A stretch of 64,000 nucleotides of DNA from Luteolibacter sp. Y139 (GTDB lineage Bacteria; Verrucomicrobiota; Verrucomicrobiia; Verrucomicrobiales; Akkermansiaceae). Below are positions 38,440 to 47,169 of the stretch, piece by piece; the first letter of the stretch is position 1; each line of letters opens with the position of its first letter. The notes below the pieces were generated by a model that did not search any database, had not been told where the DNA came from, and saw only the letters and a list, made by a program, of their open reading frames with translations. The DNA lies in the NCBI RefSeq assembly GCF_038066715.1, contig NZ_JBBUKT010000012.1, forward strand, positions 1 through 64,000. The letters run 5' to 3'. The position numbers and the translations under genes are program-made.

Positions 38440-39336
38440 TCAGCCGGACGCCAGTCCGCGGCGCATGGCCGCCACCGGGTCACTGCCGGGAAACCAAATC
38501 CGGAATGCCTTCACGCCCTGATGGAGCAACATCTCCCGGCCGGTCCCGACCCGCGCCCCGGCCGCGATGGCGGCCTGCTGGAATGCCGTGCCCGGGCGAT
38601 AGATCGTATCGTAAGCCGCATGGCGCGCGGTGAAGCAGTCGGACGGCAGCGGTGAAGGATCACTTTCCTTGAGCCCCAGTGACGAGGTGTTGACGATCAG
38701 ATCCGCATCGTGCGCCCAAGCTTTCAGGCGGGGATCGTCCAAGGCCGCAGTGAGGATCTCCACCTCGCCGTGCTGCGAGCGAATGCGGCCCGCCAGCTCC
38801 TCGATCTTGTCCACGCTGCGGTTCGCCAACACCAGCCGGGCGACACCCTCGCGCGCGCAGTGAACCGCGATCGCCCCCCCCGCCCCACCACCCGCGCCAG
38901 CGATCAGGACCGCCGCGCCGCGCAAGGTCACACCGAGCGTTTCCCGGACGGCTTCCTCGAAGCCGTAGCCATCGGTATTGAACCCGCGGGTGGCATCCGG
39001 ATCGAAGCGCACGGTATTCACCACGCCCATTTCCGCGGCACCGGCATCGACCTCATCGCAAGCGGCCAGCGCCTCGAACTTGTGGGGCACGGTCACATTG
39101 CAGCCGATGAAGCCGAGGGCGCGCATCTGAGTGAAGACCTCTGCCACCTGACCGGGCTCGACTTCCACCTTGATGTAACGCGCCGCGATGCCGGCCTCAT
39201 CCAGCGCCGGCTGGTGCATGCGCGGCGAGAGCGAGTGGGCCACCGGATGGCCGATCACCGCCAGGCGCGCCGGCTGGTCATGCCCGGCATCCAGCCGCTC
39301 GCGGGACGTCAGGTCGTCGGGGAAATAGAGGCTCAT
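38440..39336 (-). CDS. aroE: Shikimate dehydrogenase
   Basis: 298 residues, slightly longer than the usual 270-280. It reduces 3-dehydroshikimate to shikimate with NADPH in aromatic amino-acid synthesis. Motifs: AVIGHPVAHSLSPRMHQ (shikimate-binding serines), GCNVTVPHKFEAL with the catalytic K86, FNTDGYGF, and the Rossmann loop GAGGGAGGAIAVHCAREG. The N-terminal 20 residues are an extension. A terminator lies between aroE and the upstream porin gene, so it probably has its own promoter. Confidence 0.95.
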   Translation of the reverse strand: MSLYFPDDLTSRERLDAGHDQPARLAVIGHPVAHSLSPRMHQPALDEAGIAARYIKVEVEPGQVAEVFTQMRALGFIGCNVTVPHKFEALAACDEVDAGAAEMGVVNTVRFDPDATRGFNTDGYGFEEAVRETLGVTLRGAAVLIAGAGGGAGGAIAVHCAREGVARLVLANRSVDKIEELAGRIRSQHGEVEILTAALDDPRLKAWAHDADLIVNTSSLGLKESDPSPLPSDCFTARHAAYDTIYRPGTAFQQAAIAAGARVGTGREMLLHQGVKAFRIWFPGSDPVAAMRRGLASG

Positions 39337-39371
39337 GAAAAGAAAAGCGCGCCCACCATGGCGGGCGCGCT
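39337..39371 (-). terminator. Rho-independent terminator of the polyphosphate/porin operon
   Basis: AGCGCGCCC (39346-39354) pairs with GGGCGCGCT (39363-39371). On the minus strand it is followed by a TTTTCTTTT tract, 28 bp past the porin stop and immediately before the aroE ATG. It separates the three-gene operon from aroE. Confidence 0.85.
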
Positions 39372-39398
39372 GCGGTCGTCAATCCGCGGCCGGTCGGA

Positions 39399-40874
39399 TC
39401 AGAAGGACGTGCGGACCGCGAGCTGCCAGGTGTAGGCCTTGACCTCGCTCTTCCGCGTCGTCAGGTCGTCGAGTGAGAAGCCGCCCATGACTCGCACACG
39501 GTCGGGGCAGAGGTGCCAGTTGAGACCGGCGTAGAGGGAGTGGTGCTCATTGCCGCGGCCATTGTCCACGTCCACCAGAGGATTTTCATGCTCCGCGCGG
39601 AGGTAGCGGGACGGCAATTGCAAGCCCTGCGATTCCGGTGAGCTGGCATACTGGTATTGAAGCACCGCCTGCAGCCTGTTTTCCAGGATCCAGTACCACG
39701 GCATCACCACGAAGCCGTGGAAATCACCCTGCCGGCGCGTGATTGGCGCGCTGATGCCGCCACCATTGTCGCCATAAAGCGCTTCGGTGATGACGCCCCA
39801 GTTCTTCTTCTCGTAGATCGCGGAGAGAGCGGCCGCCCAGCCGTAGCCAAGGGCATCGTCCACCCCATCGCTATTGTTCTGGCTGTAATCGAGCACCAGC
39901 CTGAGATCGTCCGTCGCACGCCACTGGAGGCTGCCGTAGAAGAACTGGCCTTCGCCCCAGCCGGCGACGAAATCCGAATCGTCCTCGGCGCTGAACATCC
40001 CCAGGATCAAGTCCCAGTCGCCCTTCTCGAGCTCCAGGGTCACACCTGTCGGCCGGCCGGCGTCGCCACTGACCTTTTCGGAAATGGAGGAACGTTCGAT
40101 GGTGTAGGTGTCATTCGAGGACATCCGGGTTTCCTCGGTCATGTCCAACTTCATCCGGCCGTACTTCAGCTTGATGCCGTCCAGCCAGCCATCCCCGAAG
40201 GCCTTGCCGATGTCGAACGTCACCGAGGCTTCGTCAAAGGTGTCGTAGCCCCACTCCAGATCACTGTAGGGACCGTTGTGGAACCGGTTGTCATCCACCA
40301 GGTTCACGTTCACCTCGGCGGTGAAATACCTGAGGAACTTCGTCTTGGTCTCGAACCGCAACCTACGATATTCATCGTACTTGTCGTTGAAGTCCATGCC
40401 ATTGACATCGGTGCCTTCCAACGACGCGATCTGATAGTGGAAGCGCCCGCCGATCTTGAAGGACTGGATGTAGGGGTTTTCCTTGTTCTCGTAGAGCAGG
40501 CCGGGGTTGTTCTGGAGCCACTGGCACCAGTCGCCGTTGTTGGACGCCGGCTTGTCGACAAGCTCCGGCGGAGCCTCCTTGGCGCTGGCATTGGCACCGG
40601 CCGCGACACCAGCGCCGGTGGAAACCGGCTCGGATGCGGCCTCATCCTTGTGCTTGTGCTTGTCCTTATGCTTCTCGGTGCCCTTGTCCGCACCCTCAGC
40701 CTTATCCTTGTCCTTCTTCTTTTTCTTATCCTTGTCCTTTTTCTTCTTCTTTTTGCCGTCCTTGGCGGGCTTCGCCGACTCGGCGGCGGGCTCTTGGGCA
40801 TGAAGATTGGCCGGGACAACGAGCGGTCCGGCCAGGCAGGAAAGGAACAACAACGCGGGAAGGGTTTTCATCAC
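39399..40874 (-). CDS. Outer-membrane porin with Lys/His-rich N-terminal segment
   Basis: 491 residues. Signal peptide about 1-26. A strongly basic low-complexity segment at about 33-85 consists almost only of Lys, Asp, Glu and His (pattern KKKKKKDKDKKKKK, later KHKDKHKHKDE). It is followed by a beta-barrel of the phosphate-selective porin O/P type (FKIGGRFHYQIASLE, RRLRFETKTKFLRYFTAEVNVNL, LKYGRMKLDMTEETRMSSN, VMPWYWILENRLQAVLQYQY, ending in F). It is the last gene of an operon with DUF4956 (34 bp upstream) and a VTC-domain gene. The context suggests phosphate or polyphosphate transport; the charged segment could bind polyphosphate, which is inference. Confidence 0.85.
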   Translation of the reverse strand: MMKTLPALLFLSCLAGPLVVPANLHAQEPAAESAKPAKDGKKKKKKDKDKKKKKDKDKAEGADKGTEKHKDKHKHKDEAASEPVSTGAGVAAGANASAKEAPPELVDKPASNNGDWCQWLQNNPGLLYENKENPYIQSFKIGGRFHYQIASLEGTDVNGMDFNDKYDEYRRLRFETKTKFLRYFTAEVNVNLVDDNRFHNGPYSDLEWGYDTFDEASVTFDIGKAFGDGWLDGIKLKYGRMKLDMTEETRMSSNDTYTIERSSISEKVSGDAGRPTGVTLELEKGDWDLILGMFSAEDDSDFVAGWGEGQFFYGSLQWRATDDLRLVLDYSQNNSDGVDDALGYGWAAALSAIYEKKNWGVITEALYGDNGGGISAPITRRQGDFHGFVVMPWYWILENRLQAVLQYQYASSPESQGLQLPSRYLRAEHENPLVDVDNGRGNEHHSLYAGLNWHLCPDRVRVMGGFSLDDLTTRKSEVKAYTWQLAVRTSF

Positions 40875-40908
40875 GAGACGGAAGCGGGTTTTTCTTCCTA
40901 CCGGCGGC

Positions 40909-41604
40909 TCACATGTCGAGCTCGTTGCCGGTCGGGGTCAGGATCACGCGGTTATTGCCGCAGACCAGATGCAAGGCCTCCAGCAGCTTGGGCGTGCTGG
41001 CTCCGAGCTTGAGCTGCATGCCATAGCGCAGCTCGGTCATCATGCCGGCTTGGGCCGAAGACACGCTGACCAACTGCACGCGATCCGCGAACTCGTCGAA
41101 GACCGGCTGGAGCAACTGCTCGAAGTCCATGTCGCTGGTCATCCGTAGCGTCAGCATGTGCGAGGCACGGCGCGGCGCGAAGGCGTCCGTCTTGGTGAGG
41201 ACGTAGACCGCGGTTCCCACCATGAGAGTGATCAATACCGCCGGGACGTAGAGCTTCGCTCCCACCACCATGCCCACGGCCATGGCGAAGAAGACGAAAG
41301 CAAGGTCACGCGACTGGCCGAGCGTGCGACGGAAGCGGATCACCGAGAAGGCGGCGAACATGCCAAAGGCGATCGCGCCATTACTCGCCACCACCACGAT
41401 CAGGATGGTCGTCACCAGGCCGATCATGATCAGCGTCTGGACGTAGTCCTGAGAATAGCGGGTGCCTTTGTAGGTTTTCCGGTAAAGGGCCGCGATCGCC
41501 AGGTTCAAGACCAGGCTCACTGCCGGGGCCACTACAACTTCCAGAGGGTGAAGGGTGCCAGCTTTGGCGTTTCCGCCGATGTTAAACAAGTCTTCGAAGG
41601 TCAT
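40909..41604 (-). CDS. DUF4956 membrane protein
   Basis: 231 residues. About four N-terminal membrane segments (VVVAPAVSLVLNLAIAALYR, TLIMIGLVTTILIVVVAS, AIAFGMFAAFSVIRFRRTL, MAVGMVVGAKLYVPAVLIT) precede a cytoplasmic ferredoxin-like domain. GMFAAFSVIRFRRTLGQSRD is the family hallmark. DUF4956 proteins are regularly found next to VTC-domain proteins, and are thought to act with them at the membrane. Here the order is VTC, DUF4956, porin with gaps of 37 and 34 bp, so one operon. The molecular function is unknown. Confidence 0.88.
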   Translation of the reverse strand: MTFEDLFNIGGNAKAGTLHPLEVVVAPAVSLVLNLAIAALYRKTYKGTRYSQDYVQTLIMIGLVTTILIVVVASNGAIAFGMFAAFSVIRFRRTLGQSRDLAFVFFAMAVGMVVGAKLYVPAVLITLMVGTAVYVLTKTDAFAPRRASHMLTLRMTSDMDFEQLLQPVFDEFADRVQLVSVSSAQAGMMTELRYGMQLKLGASTPKLLEALHLVCGNNRVILTPTGNELDM

Positions 41605-41641
41605 CTTGGGTCAGGGGAAACGGCAGCAGAGCGGAATAGGT

Positions 41642-42577
41642 TTAGCGGGCTTTCTGAAGATGCAGGTAGGAAAGCAGGCGATCGAACCAAACGCGGAAGA
41701 TGCCAGCAGTCGGTGCCGGCGAAGGAATATTGCGGCGCAGGCCGGTGGTGGCCGTAGGACGACGGCGGCCCTTGTCGTCCAGAGCTTCGGTCTTCCGCGG
41801 GATCCGGCGCGTGGATGGAGGCTCGGGGCGAACCGGTGAAAAGACCGGCGGGCGGCTCTTGAATTCGTAAAGCTCCAGCGCGGCCGTGTATTTGCTGAAC
41901 CCGCGAGGCACCAAATTGAACTCACCGATCAAGCTACGGAACCAATAGGGCACCGAGCCGATGGTCTTCACCTCCATGATCGAGGAGCCGGGTTCCAACA
42001 GCGGAAGCTCGAAGTCCGGATCGTCCGGCGTCAACGGCACTCGCTGGAAGCGGCAGAGCGGGTTGCTATCAAAGGTGATGCGGATGGTGCCATCCGGACC
42101 GCTGTCGTAGGCGAAGCGATGATAGCGGATCTGCACTACCGGACGGCTACCCTGTTCATTGACCAAGCCGTTGATCTCCGCGAGCACGCGGCCATCAGTA
42201 GGAGAAGAGGTAGCCTCGTTGCGTACTGGAATGATGCCCTCGGTGAGTTGCTCCAGTTCGTCGAGATCCACGGACACCCGGCGCTTCACGGTCACGCCGT
42301 CGAGCTTGTGCTTCACCTCGATGAAGGCACTCGCCGGAATGACGCCGTCGCGACGGCCATAGACACGGGTGCGGATACGGCGGCGGTTCGGAACATCGAA
42401 CTGCTTCTGCCAATAAGAGCTACGCTCCGAAGTGTCGTAATACTCCGACAAGACCGGATAGCCATCCTCGGCCCCACGGTCGGCCATCATCACTTCGCCG
42501 ACACGACGCCGGACCACCTCTCCGAGGTGGGGAGGAAGGACGAATTTAAATTCGATACGGTTCTGGTTCGCGTCCAT
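41642..42577 (-). CDS. VTC-domain protein, probable polyphosphate polymerase
   Basis: 311 residues. The VTC tunnel domain (about 5-235) starts with NRIEFKFVLP, and contains SEYYDTSERSSYWQK, RRIRTRVYGRRD, SAFIEVKHKLDGVTVKRRV, VQIRYHRFAYDS and IMEVKTIGSVPYW, giving the ring of basic residues and the Glu/Asp metal ligands expected in yeast Vtc4-type polymerases. The C-terminal 70 residues are Pro/Arg-rich. It would make polyphosphate from ATP. It is the first gene of an operon with DUF4956 and a porin. The activity is inferred from the family. Confidence 0.87.
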   Translation of the reverse strand: MDANQNRIEFKFVLPPHLGEVVRRRVGEVMMADRGAEDGYPVLSEYYDTSERSSYWQKQFDVPNRRRIRTRVYGRRDGVIPASAFIEVKHKLDGVTVKRRVSVDLDELEQLTEGIIPVRNEATSSPTDGRVLAEINGLVNEQGSRPVVQIRYHRFAYDSGPDGTIRITFDSNPLCRFQRVPLTPDDPDFELPLLEPGSSIMEVKTIGSVPYWFRSLIGEFNLVPRGFSKYTAALELYEFKSRPPVFSPVRPEPPSTRRIPRKTEALDDKGRRRPTATTGLRRNIPSPAPTAGIFRVWFDRLLSYLHLQKAR

Positions 42578-43017
42578 TGCAGGGGAGGCGGGGTGTCAAA
42601 CAGCGGCGGGTGACATTCCCGTCACGAAATCGATCCGTCGATCAAATTTTGCGGTAGGAAGTGTCGTCTTGGGTGTCCGACGGAAGGAGTGCGAAGAACC
42701 GTTAACGGGCAAACTCCGAACAACTAACAAAGTTTCGGAGAAAACTGGTTCCCGATTTCTGCCAATCGTAGGGACGACGGCGGGATTGCCAAAATGAGAC
42801 GGAAATCGTCTGACAAAATGACGCTGCACCAGAGACACGCGCGGAGGCACGGCTGGACGTAACTTGGGGAGGGATGTGGGGGGCATTGCAAACTGTTGGG
42901 GGAAACAGCGGGCAACCTGCTGGACTCGGGGGGGAGTGGCGCGGAGATTAGGGGAATTTCCCGGAACCGGCAATAACGGAGTCGCCGGGAGATGTGACGA
43001 TTTCAAATCACGGCCTA
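42578..43017. other. 440-bp intergenic region upstream of the VTC operon
   Basis: No gene supported. It lies between the VTC start and the recQ stop, both on the minus strand, so it should hold the VTC promoter. Seen here: a 5-bp inverted repeat GTGAC/GTCAC (42610-42625), a 7-bp inverted repeat CTCCGAA/TTCGGAG (42714-42740), and on the minus strand a partly repeated GTCATTTTGTCA element (42788-42823) that loosely recalls Pho-box half-sites. No terminator for recQ is obvious. Confidence 0.45.
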
Positions 43018-44937
43018 TCAGCGGAGGTGCTCGGAGAACTCCAACACCTCCGAGAATGGGAGCCGTTCCAGCAGGCCAAAGGCATCGTGGCGGGACAGGC
43101 GGGCGCGCGTCACCGCCGGGCTGCTGATCCCGCACAGGAAGCGTGCGAGCTGCCGCGGTGTCTTCAGGGCAGCGTGGCCCTGCTCTTGAAGATCGCGGAT
43201 CATCCCGATCTCGTGCTCGTCCGGATCGGGTGCCTTGGTTCGGGGCACCGGCTGCGGCGGTATGCCCCGGCAGCGGTCGCAGTGGCCACAGGGTGCGGCG
43301 AGCGTTTCCCCGAAATGCCCGGTGACGAAGCCGGTCAGGCAACCGGGCTGCTCGGCCAGCTCCACCACTTGGCGAAGCCGGGAGAGATCGGCGGCTTCGC
43401 GCTTGCGGAACTGCTCGTCCAGCCGCGCGGCCAATTCGCGCAAATCGCCCGGGTCCTTTCTGACGCGGTAGCCTTGGCGGATACCGGATTTCTTCAGGGC
43501 GAGGTCGCCGGCTTCCTCAAGGTAAAGCAGCGCCGCGGTGATCCGCTGGCTGTCCTCCCCGGTCGCACGAGCCACCTCGGCGATCTCGAAGGTCAGCCAG
43601 CTGCGGCCCTCCTTTCCCGCGGCGAAGATTTTCCGGAGGAAGGTCTTCCGCCGGGCATCGTAGCCGGCCAGGACTTTCTCGAGATCCCGCAGCAGCCGGA
43701 CTTGATAGGACGACCAGAACTTCCGGGTCGCCTCGATGACGCCTTCCAATTCCAGGTAGGTCAGCATCGTCTCCACCACCAGCGGACGGATGTCATTCAC
43801 GGTCGAGAGCTCGTAGGTCGAGAGATCGAACTCCTTTCCGAGCCGAAGCACGTGGTCGATGAAGTGCCGCGTCGCAGCCGGCGAAGGCGTGTCGCCGTGG
43901 ATGAAATTCTCCAGTGTCACCAGGTCATCGCCACAGGCGAGCAGCTCGCAGGAGGAGAGCAGGCCATCGCGTCCGGCACGACCGGTCTCCTGGGTGTAGT
44001 TCTCCAGGCTCTTCGGCAGGTTGTAGTGGTAGACGGCGCGGATGTCGGCTTTGTCGATGCCCATGCCGAAGGCGATCGTGGCGACGATGACGCGGGTCTT
44101 TCCGGCCATGAAGCCTTCCTGCGCCGCGGCCCGGAATTCATCCGGCAGGCCTGCGTGGTAGGCCTGCGCGGCCAACCCGTTTTTCTGCAGAAACGTGGCC
44201 ACATCCTCCGCGGTATGCTGGAGCGTCACATAGACCACGGCCGCGCCCTCGCTGCCACGCAGCCGCTCCAACAAGTGCCGCTTGCGTTCCGTGGCGGCCA
44301 GCGGTGTCACCTTCAAGTCGAGGTTTGACCGGTGAAAGCTGAGCTGGACGTGATCCTCCTTTGCGATGCGGAAGCCCTTGCGAATGTCCTTGGCCACCGC
44401 TGGCGTGGCAGTCGCCGTGAGGCACAGCACACGCGGGACTTTCAGGTCACGGCAGAGCTTCGCCAGCTTCAGATAGTCCGGCCGGAAATTGTGACCCCAC
44501 TCGGAAATGCAATGCGCTTCATCGATCGCCACCAGTGCGATGTTCAGCTTCTTCAAGCGTGCGCGAAAGCCTTCGTTCGAGAGGCGCTCGGGCGCGACGT
44601 AGAGGAGCTTCAGCGAACCATCGCCGAGCGATTTCATCACCTCCTCATAAGCGGCCGGCTCCAAAGTGGAATCCAGCCGCGCCGCGGCGACGCCCTTCGC
44701 TCGCAGCGCATCCACTTGGTCCTTCATCAGCGCGATGAGCGGCGAAACCACCAGCGTGACTCCTTCCAGCAAGAGTGCCGGAAGTTGGTAGCACAACGAC
44801 TTGCCGCCGCCGGTCGGGAACACCGCGAGCATGGAGCGGCCGTCCAGCAGTCCCTCCACCACCTCGCGCTGGCCGCCACGGAAGACGCCGTGGCCAAAGC
44901 GTTCGCGCAGGAGTTGGATCAGCGGGTCATCGGCCAC
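43018..44937 (-). CDS. recQ: RecQ-family DNA helicase with late zinc motif
   Basis: 639 residues. A 3'-5' DNA helicase for recombination and fork repair. Helicase core about 1-340: FRGGQREVVEGLL (motif 0), FPTGGGKSLC (Walker A, 41-48), AIDEAHCISEWGHNFRPDY (DEAH at 139-142), ATAFGMGIDKADIRAVYHYNLP, and QETGRAGRDG. Odd point: the winged-helix-like part (about 400-520) comes before the Cys motif (GC...C-G-H-C-D-R-C, the last three Cys at about 550-556). In E. coli RecQ the zinc domain directly follows the helicase core. There is no clear HRDC domain at the C-terminus. Family call firm; RecQ subtype unusual. Confidence 0.9.
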   Translation of the reverse strand: MADDPLIQLLRERFGHGVFRGGQREVVEGLLDGRSMLAVFPTGGGKSLCYQLPALLLEGVTLVVSPLIALMKDQVDALRAKGVAAARLDSTLEPAAYEEVMKSLGDGSLKLLYVAPERLSNEGFRARLKKLNIALVAIDEAHCISEWGHNFRPDYLKLAKLCRDLKVPRVLCLTATATPAVAKDIRKGFRIAKEDHVQLSFHRSNLDLKVTPLAATERKRHLLERLRGSEGAAVVYVTLQHTAEDVATFLQKNGLAAQAYHAGLPDEFRAAAQEGFMAGKTRVIVATIAFGMGIDKADIRAVYHYNLPKSLENYTQETGRAGRDGLLSSCELLACGDDLVTLENFIHGDTPSPAATRHFIDHVLRLGKEFDLSTYELSTVNDIRPLVVETMLTYLELEGVIEATRKFWSSYQVRLLRDLEKVLAGYDARRKTFLRKIFAAGKEGRSWLTFEIAEVARATGEDSQRITAALLYLEEAGDLALKKSGIRQGYRVRKDPGDLRELAARLDEQFRKREAADLSRLRQVVELAEQPGCLTGFVTGHFGETLAAPCGHCDRCRGIPPQPVPRTKAPDPDEHEIGMIRDLQEQGHAALKTPRQLARFLCGISSPAVTRARLSRHDAFGLLERLPFSEVLEFSEHLR

Positions 44938-45071
44938 GTCCGAGGAAACCCGGGTGGAAGTGGCCTGACAAGTACCGGACGGACGCGAGGAACATCACTT
45001 GCTACGTGGAGAATCCGGGTTTCATCCTCCTGCGCCGACGCGCGGCCTCCTGACCTCGCGATTTCATTCTT

Positions 45072-46973
45072 ATGAGAACCTTTCTGCTTCTGCTGCTCAC
45101 CACCTTTCTCGGAGCGATCGTGCCGCTGCGGGCCCAAGTGCCGACGCTGGTCAACTACCAGGGCCGCGTCGAAAGCTTCTCCGGGACTGCAAATTTCCGT
45201 TTCGCCCTGGCGAATGCGGACGGCAGCGAGATCTATTGGAGCAACGACGGGACCTGCAAACAGGGCGGCGAACCAGCCGCGGCCGTGTCGCTTGCCGTGG
45301 AGGAAGGCTATTACTCCGTGGTGCTCGGCGACGTGACGGTGCCGAACATGGCGGCGATCCCGGCGAGCGTGTTCCGGAAGCCGGACATTCGCTTGCAGGT
45401 GTGGTTCGACGACGGGACGAATGGATCGCGCCGGCTTGATCCCGCAGAACGGCTGATCCCGGTCGCCTATGTGGCGGACAGCGCGCTGGATGGTGCGCAC
45501 ATCGCACCCGCGCAGCTGGATCTGCAACCGGGCGGGTCCGCTGCCAATCCGCCGCCGGGAACCCTGCGGCTGGTGAACCGGGACGGCAAGCTGGTCGTCC
45601 GCGATGCCGAGGGAAACGAAACCTCCGCTTCAGCTTCCGCCGATAGCACTTCAAAAGCCCAAGCAGTTGCGGCGGCAGTGACAGCAACGACGGCTGCCAC
45701 GGCACCTGAGCTGTTCGACGATTTCACCCTGCGTGCCGACGGGACGATCTATGAAAGCGGCTCGAAACCGCTGATTGGATCGCCCTATCAATTCATCGGC
45801 AGCAATCCGAACGCCACGGTGACAGGCGGCAAGCTGATGCCCACCGGTGGCCAGCTTTACTATCTCGATGCCACCCTCGCGACCCCGGTGCGGGACGTGG
45901 CGGTGGAATACACCAATGAGGAAGCTCCCGGTGGCGTGTTCGAAGGGGGAATCGTCCTGGGCATCAAGACCACCGGCGTGATCGAGACCGATTTGATCCA
46001 TATCCGGCTGAACCGGAATACGGTGAATGTCGAGGTCGGCAGCCCGGGAAGCGCCGGCTGGCAGACGATTTACTCGAAGGTCATGCCTGGAAACAAGGTG
46101 CCGCTGGGAGTCACGCTGGTGAGCCGGATCTACATCCTCGGCGATCTGCTGCTGATCCAGCACGAAGGGAAGACTCATTCGGTGAAGGATCCGCGGATCG
46201 CGGAATACAATGGCAATCACGTCTTCTTCGAAGCACTGGGCCCGGATGGATTCTTCACCCAGGTCGGCCTCAAGCGTCTCTGGGCGAACACCCCGTCCGG
46301 TGGGATCGCCAGTGATGCGCCACGCGGCGATGAGCCGCAGTGGCTGGGTCAGTCAGACGTGCTCCAGAGCGTGATCCTCGGCCAGCCGGTCTTTCCCGGC
46401 AACGGCCGGTTCGGCACGGCCTTTGGCGGTGGCCAGCCTTCCGAAACAGATAAGCTGGCGGTGGACGGGAAGGTTTTGGCAAACGGCGTCTACGGCTCGC
46501 GCCCGTTCGCCGGTGAGAAGGCGCTGTCCTCGGTCGTGGCCAGCAATCTCGTGACGGCCGAGCTTCCGTCGCCCGCGGGTTCCGTGGATGCGGATCTCCT
46601 GGTGCCAGGTTTCGACGATCTGCCGCTGGCCAAAAACGGCGAGAGCCTCACCTATCAGTTTCTCGGCACCTTCGGAGCGAATGCGAACGCCAAGCGCATC
46701 AAAATCCAGGCCTACTCTCCCAACTTCATCATCTTCGACTCTGGCAAGCTGAACGAGAACGGCACCACCTGGTCGCTGGAAATGAAGCGTGTGAAATTGG
46801 CAGGGCGCTCCCACCAGTGGCTGTTCGTTCTCAGGACGCCGACCAAGACGATCACCCGGCACTACGAAGCGGATACGACGGGCACCATGGGCTACCAGTT
46901 CCTTGGCAGCGGAAAGGCCGCCGGCGACGTAAAGATTCTCAGCGGCACCCAAGAGGCGCGCTTGAACTACTGA
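45072..46973 (+). CDS. Large secreted protein of unknown function
   Basis: 633 residues. Signal peptide about 1-21 (MRTFLLLLLTTFLGAIVPLRA). The N-terminal domain (22-140) reads VPTLVNYQGRVESFSGTANF, FALANADGSEIYWSNDG, and PIPVAYVADSALDGA-like text seen in many secreted Planctomycetes/Verrucomicrobia and Bacteroidetes proteins with collar or tail-fibre-like N-termini. An Ala/Ser/Thr-rich helical linker (about 180-220) precedes beta-rich C-terminal domains. No catalytic motif is seen. It is convergent with recA. A 43-bp palindromic element lies 46 nt behind its stop. Confidence 0.75.
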   Translation: MRTFLLLLLTTFLGAIVPLRAQVPTLVNYQGRVESFSGTANFRFALANADGSEIYWSNDGTCKQGGEPAAAVSLAVEEGYYSVVLGDVTVPNMAAIPASVFRKPDIRLQVWFDDGTNGSRRLDPAERLIPVAYVADSALDGAHIAPAQLDLQPGGSAANPPPGTLRLVNRDGKLVVRDAEGNETSASASADSTSKAQAVAAAVTATTAATAPELFDDFTLRADGTIYESGSKPLIGSPYQFIGSNPNATVTGGKLMPTGGQLYYLDATLATPVRDVAVEYTNEEAPGGVFEGGIVLGIKTTGVIETDLIHIRLNRNTVNVEVGSPGSAGWQTIYSKVMPGNKVPLGVTLVSRIYILGDLLLIQHEGKTHSVKDPRIAEYNGNHVFFEALGPDGFFTQVGLKRLWANTPSGGIASDAPRGDEPQWLGQSDVLQSVILGQPVFPGNGRFGTAFGGGQPSETDKLAVDGKVLANGVYGSRPFAGEKALSSVVASNLVTAELPSPAGSVDADLLVPGFDDLPLAKNGESLTYQFLGTFGANANAKRIKIQAYSPNFIIFDSGKLNENGTTWSLEMKRVKLAGRSHQWLFVLRTPTKTITRHYEADTTGTMGYQFLGSGKAAGDVKILSGTQEARLNY

Positions 46974-47019
46974 GCAGCGACGCCGGAGCGGTCTGCTTTG
47001 TCCAGCGACCTGAGGCACG

Positions 47020-47062
47020 ACTCCACTATTCCCGGATGTATAGATACTGGAATTACTGGAGT
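47020..47062. repeat. 43-bp imperfect palindromic element, copy 1
   Basis: Begins ACTCCACTATTCC and ends GAATTACTGGAGT; the outer arms pair at 10 of 13 positions. It is the same length as, and 31/43 identical to, copy 2 at 51319-51361, and lies the same 46 nt behind a plus-strand stop codon between convergent genes. No T-tract follows. Confidence 0.75.
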
Positions 47063-47088
47063 GCCCGGCTGGCATCCACCGGTCACAC

Positions 47089-47116
47089 AAAAGCGGCGGC
47101 CCGTGAGGACCACCGC
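47089..47116 (-). terminator. Terminator of recA
   Basis: GCGGCGGCCC (47093-47102) pairs with GGACCACCGC (47107-47116), with two G-T pairs, across a 4-nt loop. On the minus strand it is followed by TTTTGTGT. It lies 54 bp past the recA stop. Confidence 0.75.
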
Positions 47117-47169
47117 TTCATCGAACGCGAACCCACCCGGGCTCGCAGATTTTGTCAGAGCAGCAGGGA

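Noticed and set aside
39657..41012. A 451-codon plus-strand frame opposite the porin gene
   Set aside because: Its odd Leu/Val/Phe run is the mirror image of the Lys-rich porin segment. The porin has signal peptide, barrel and operon context.
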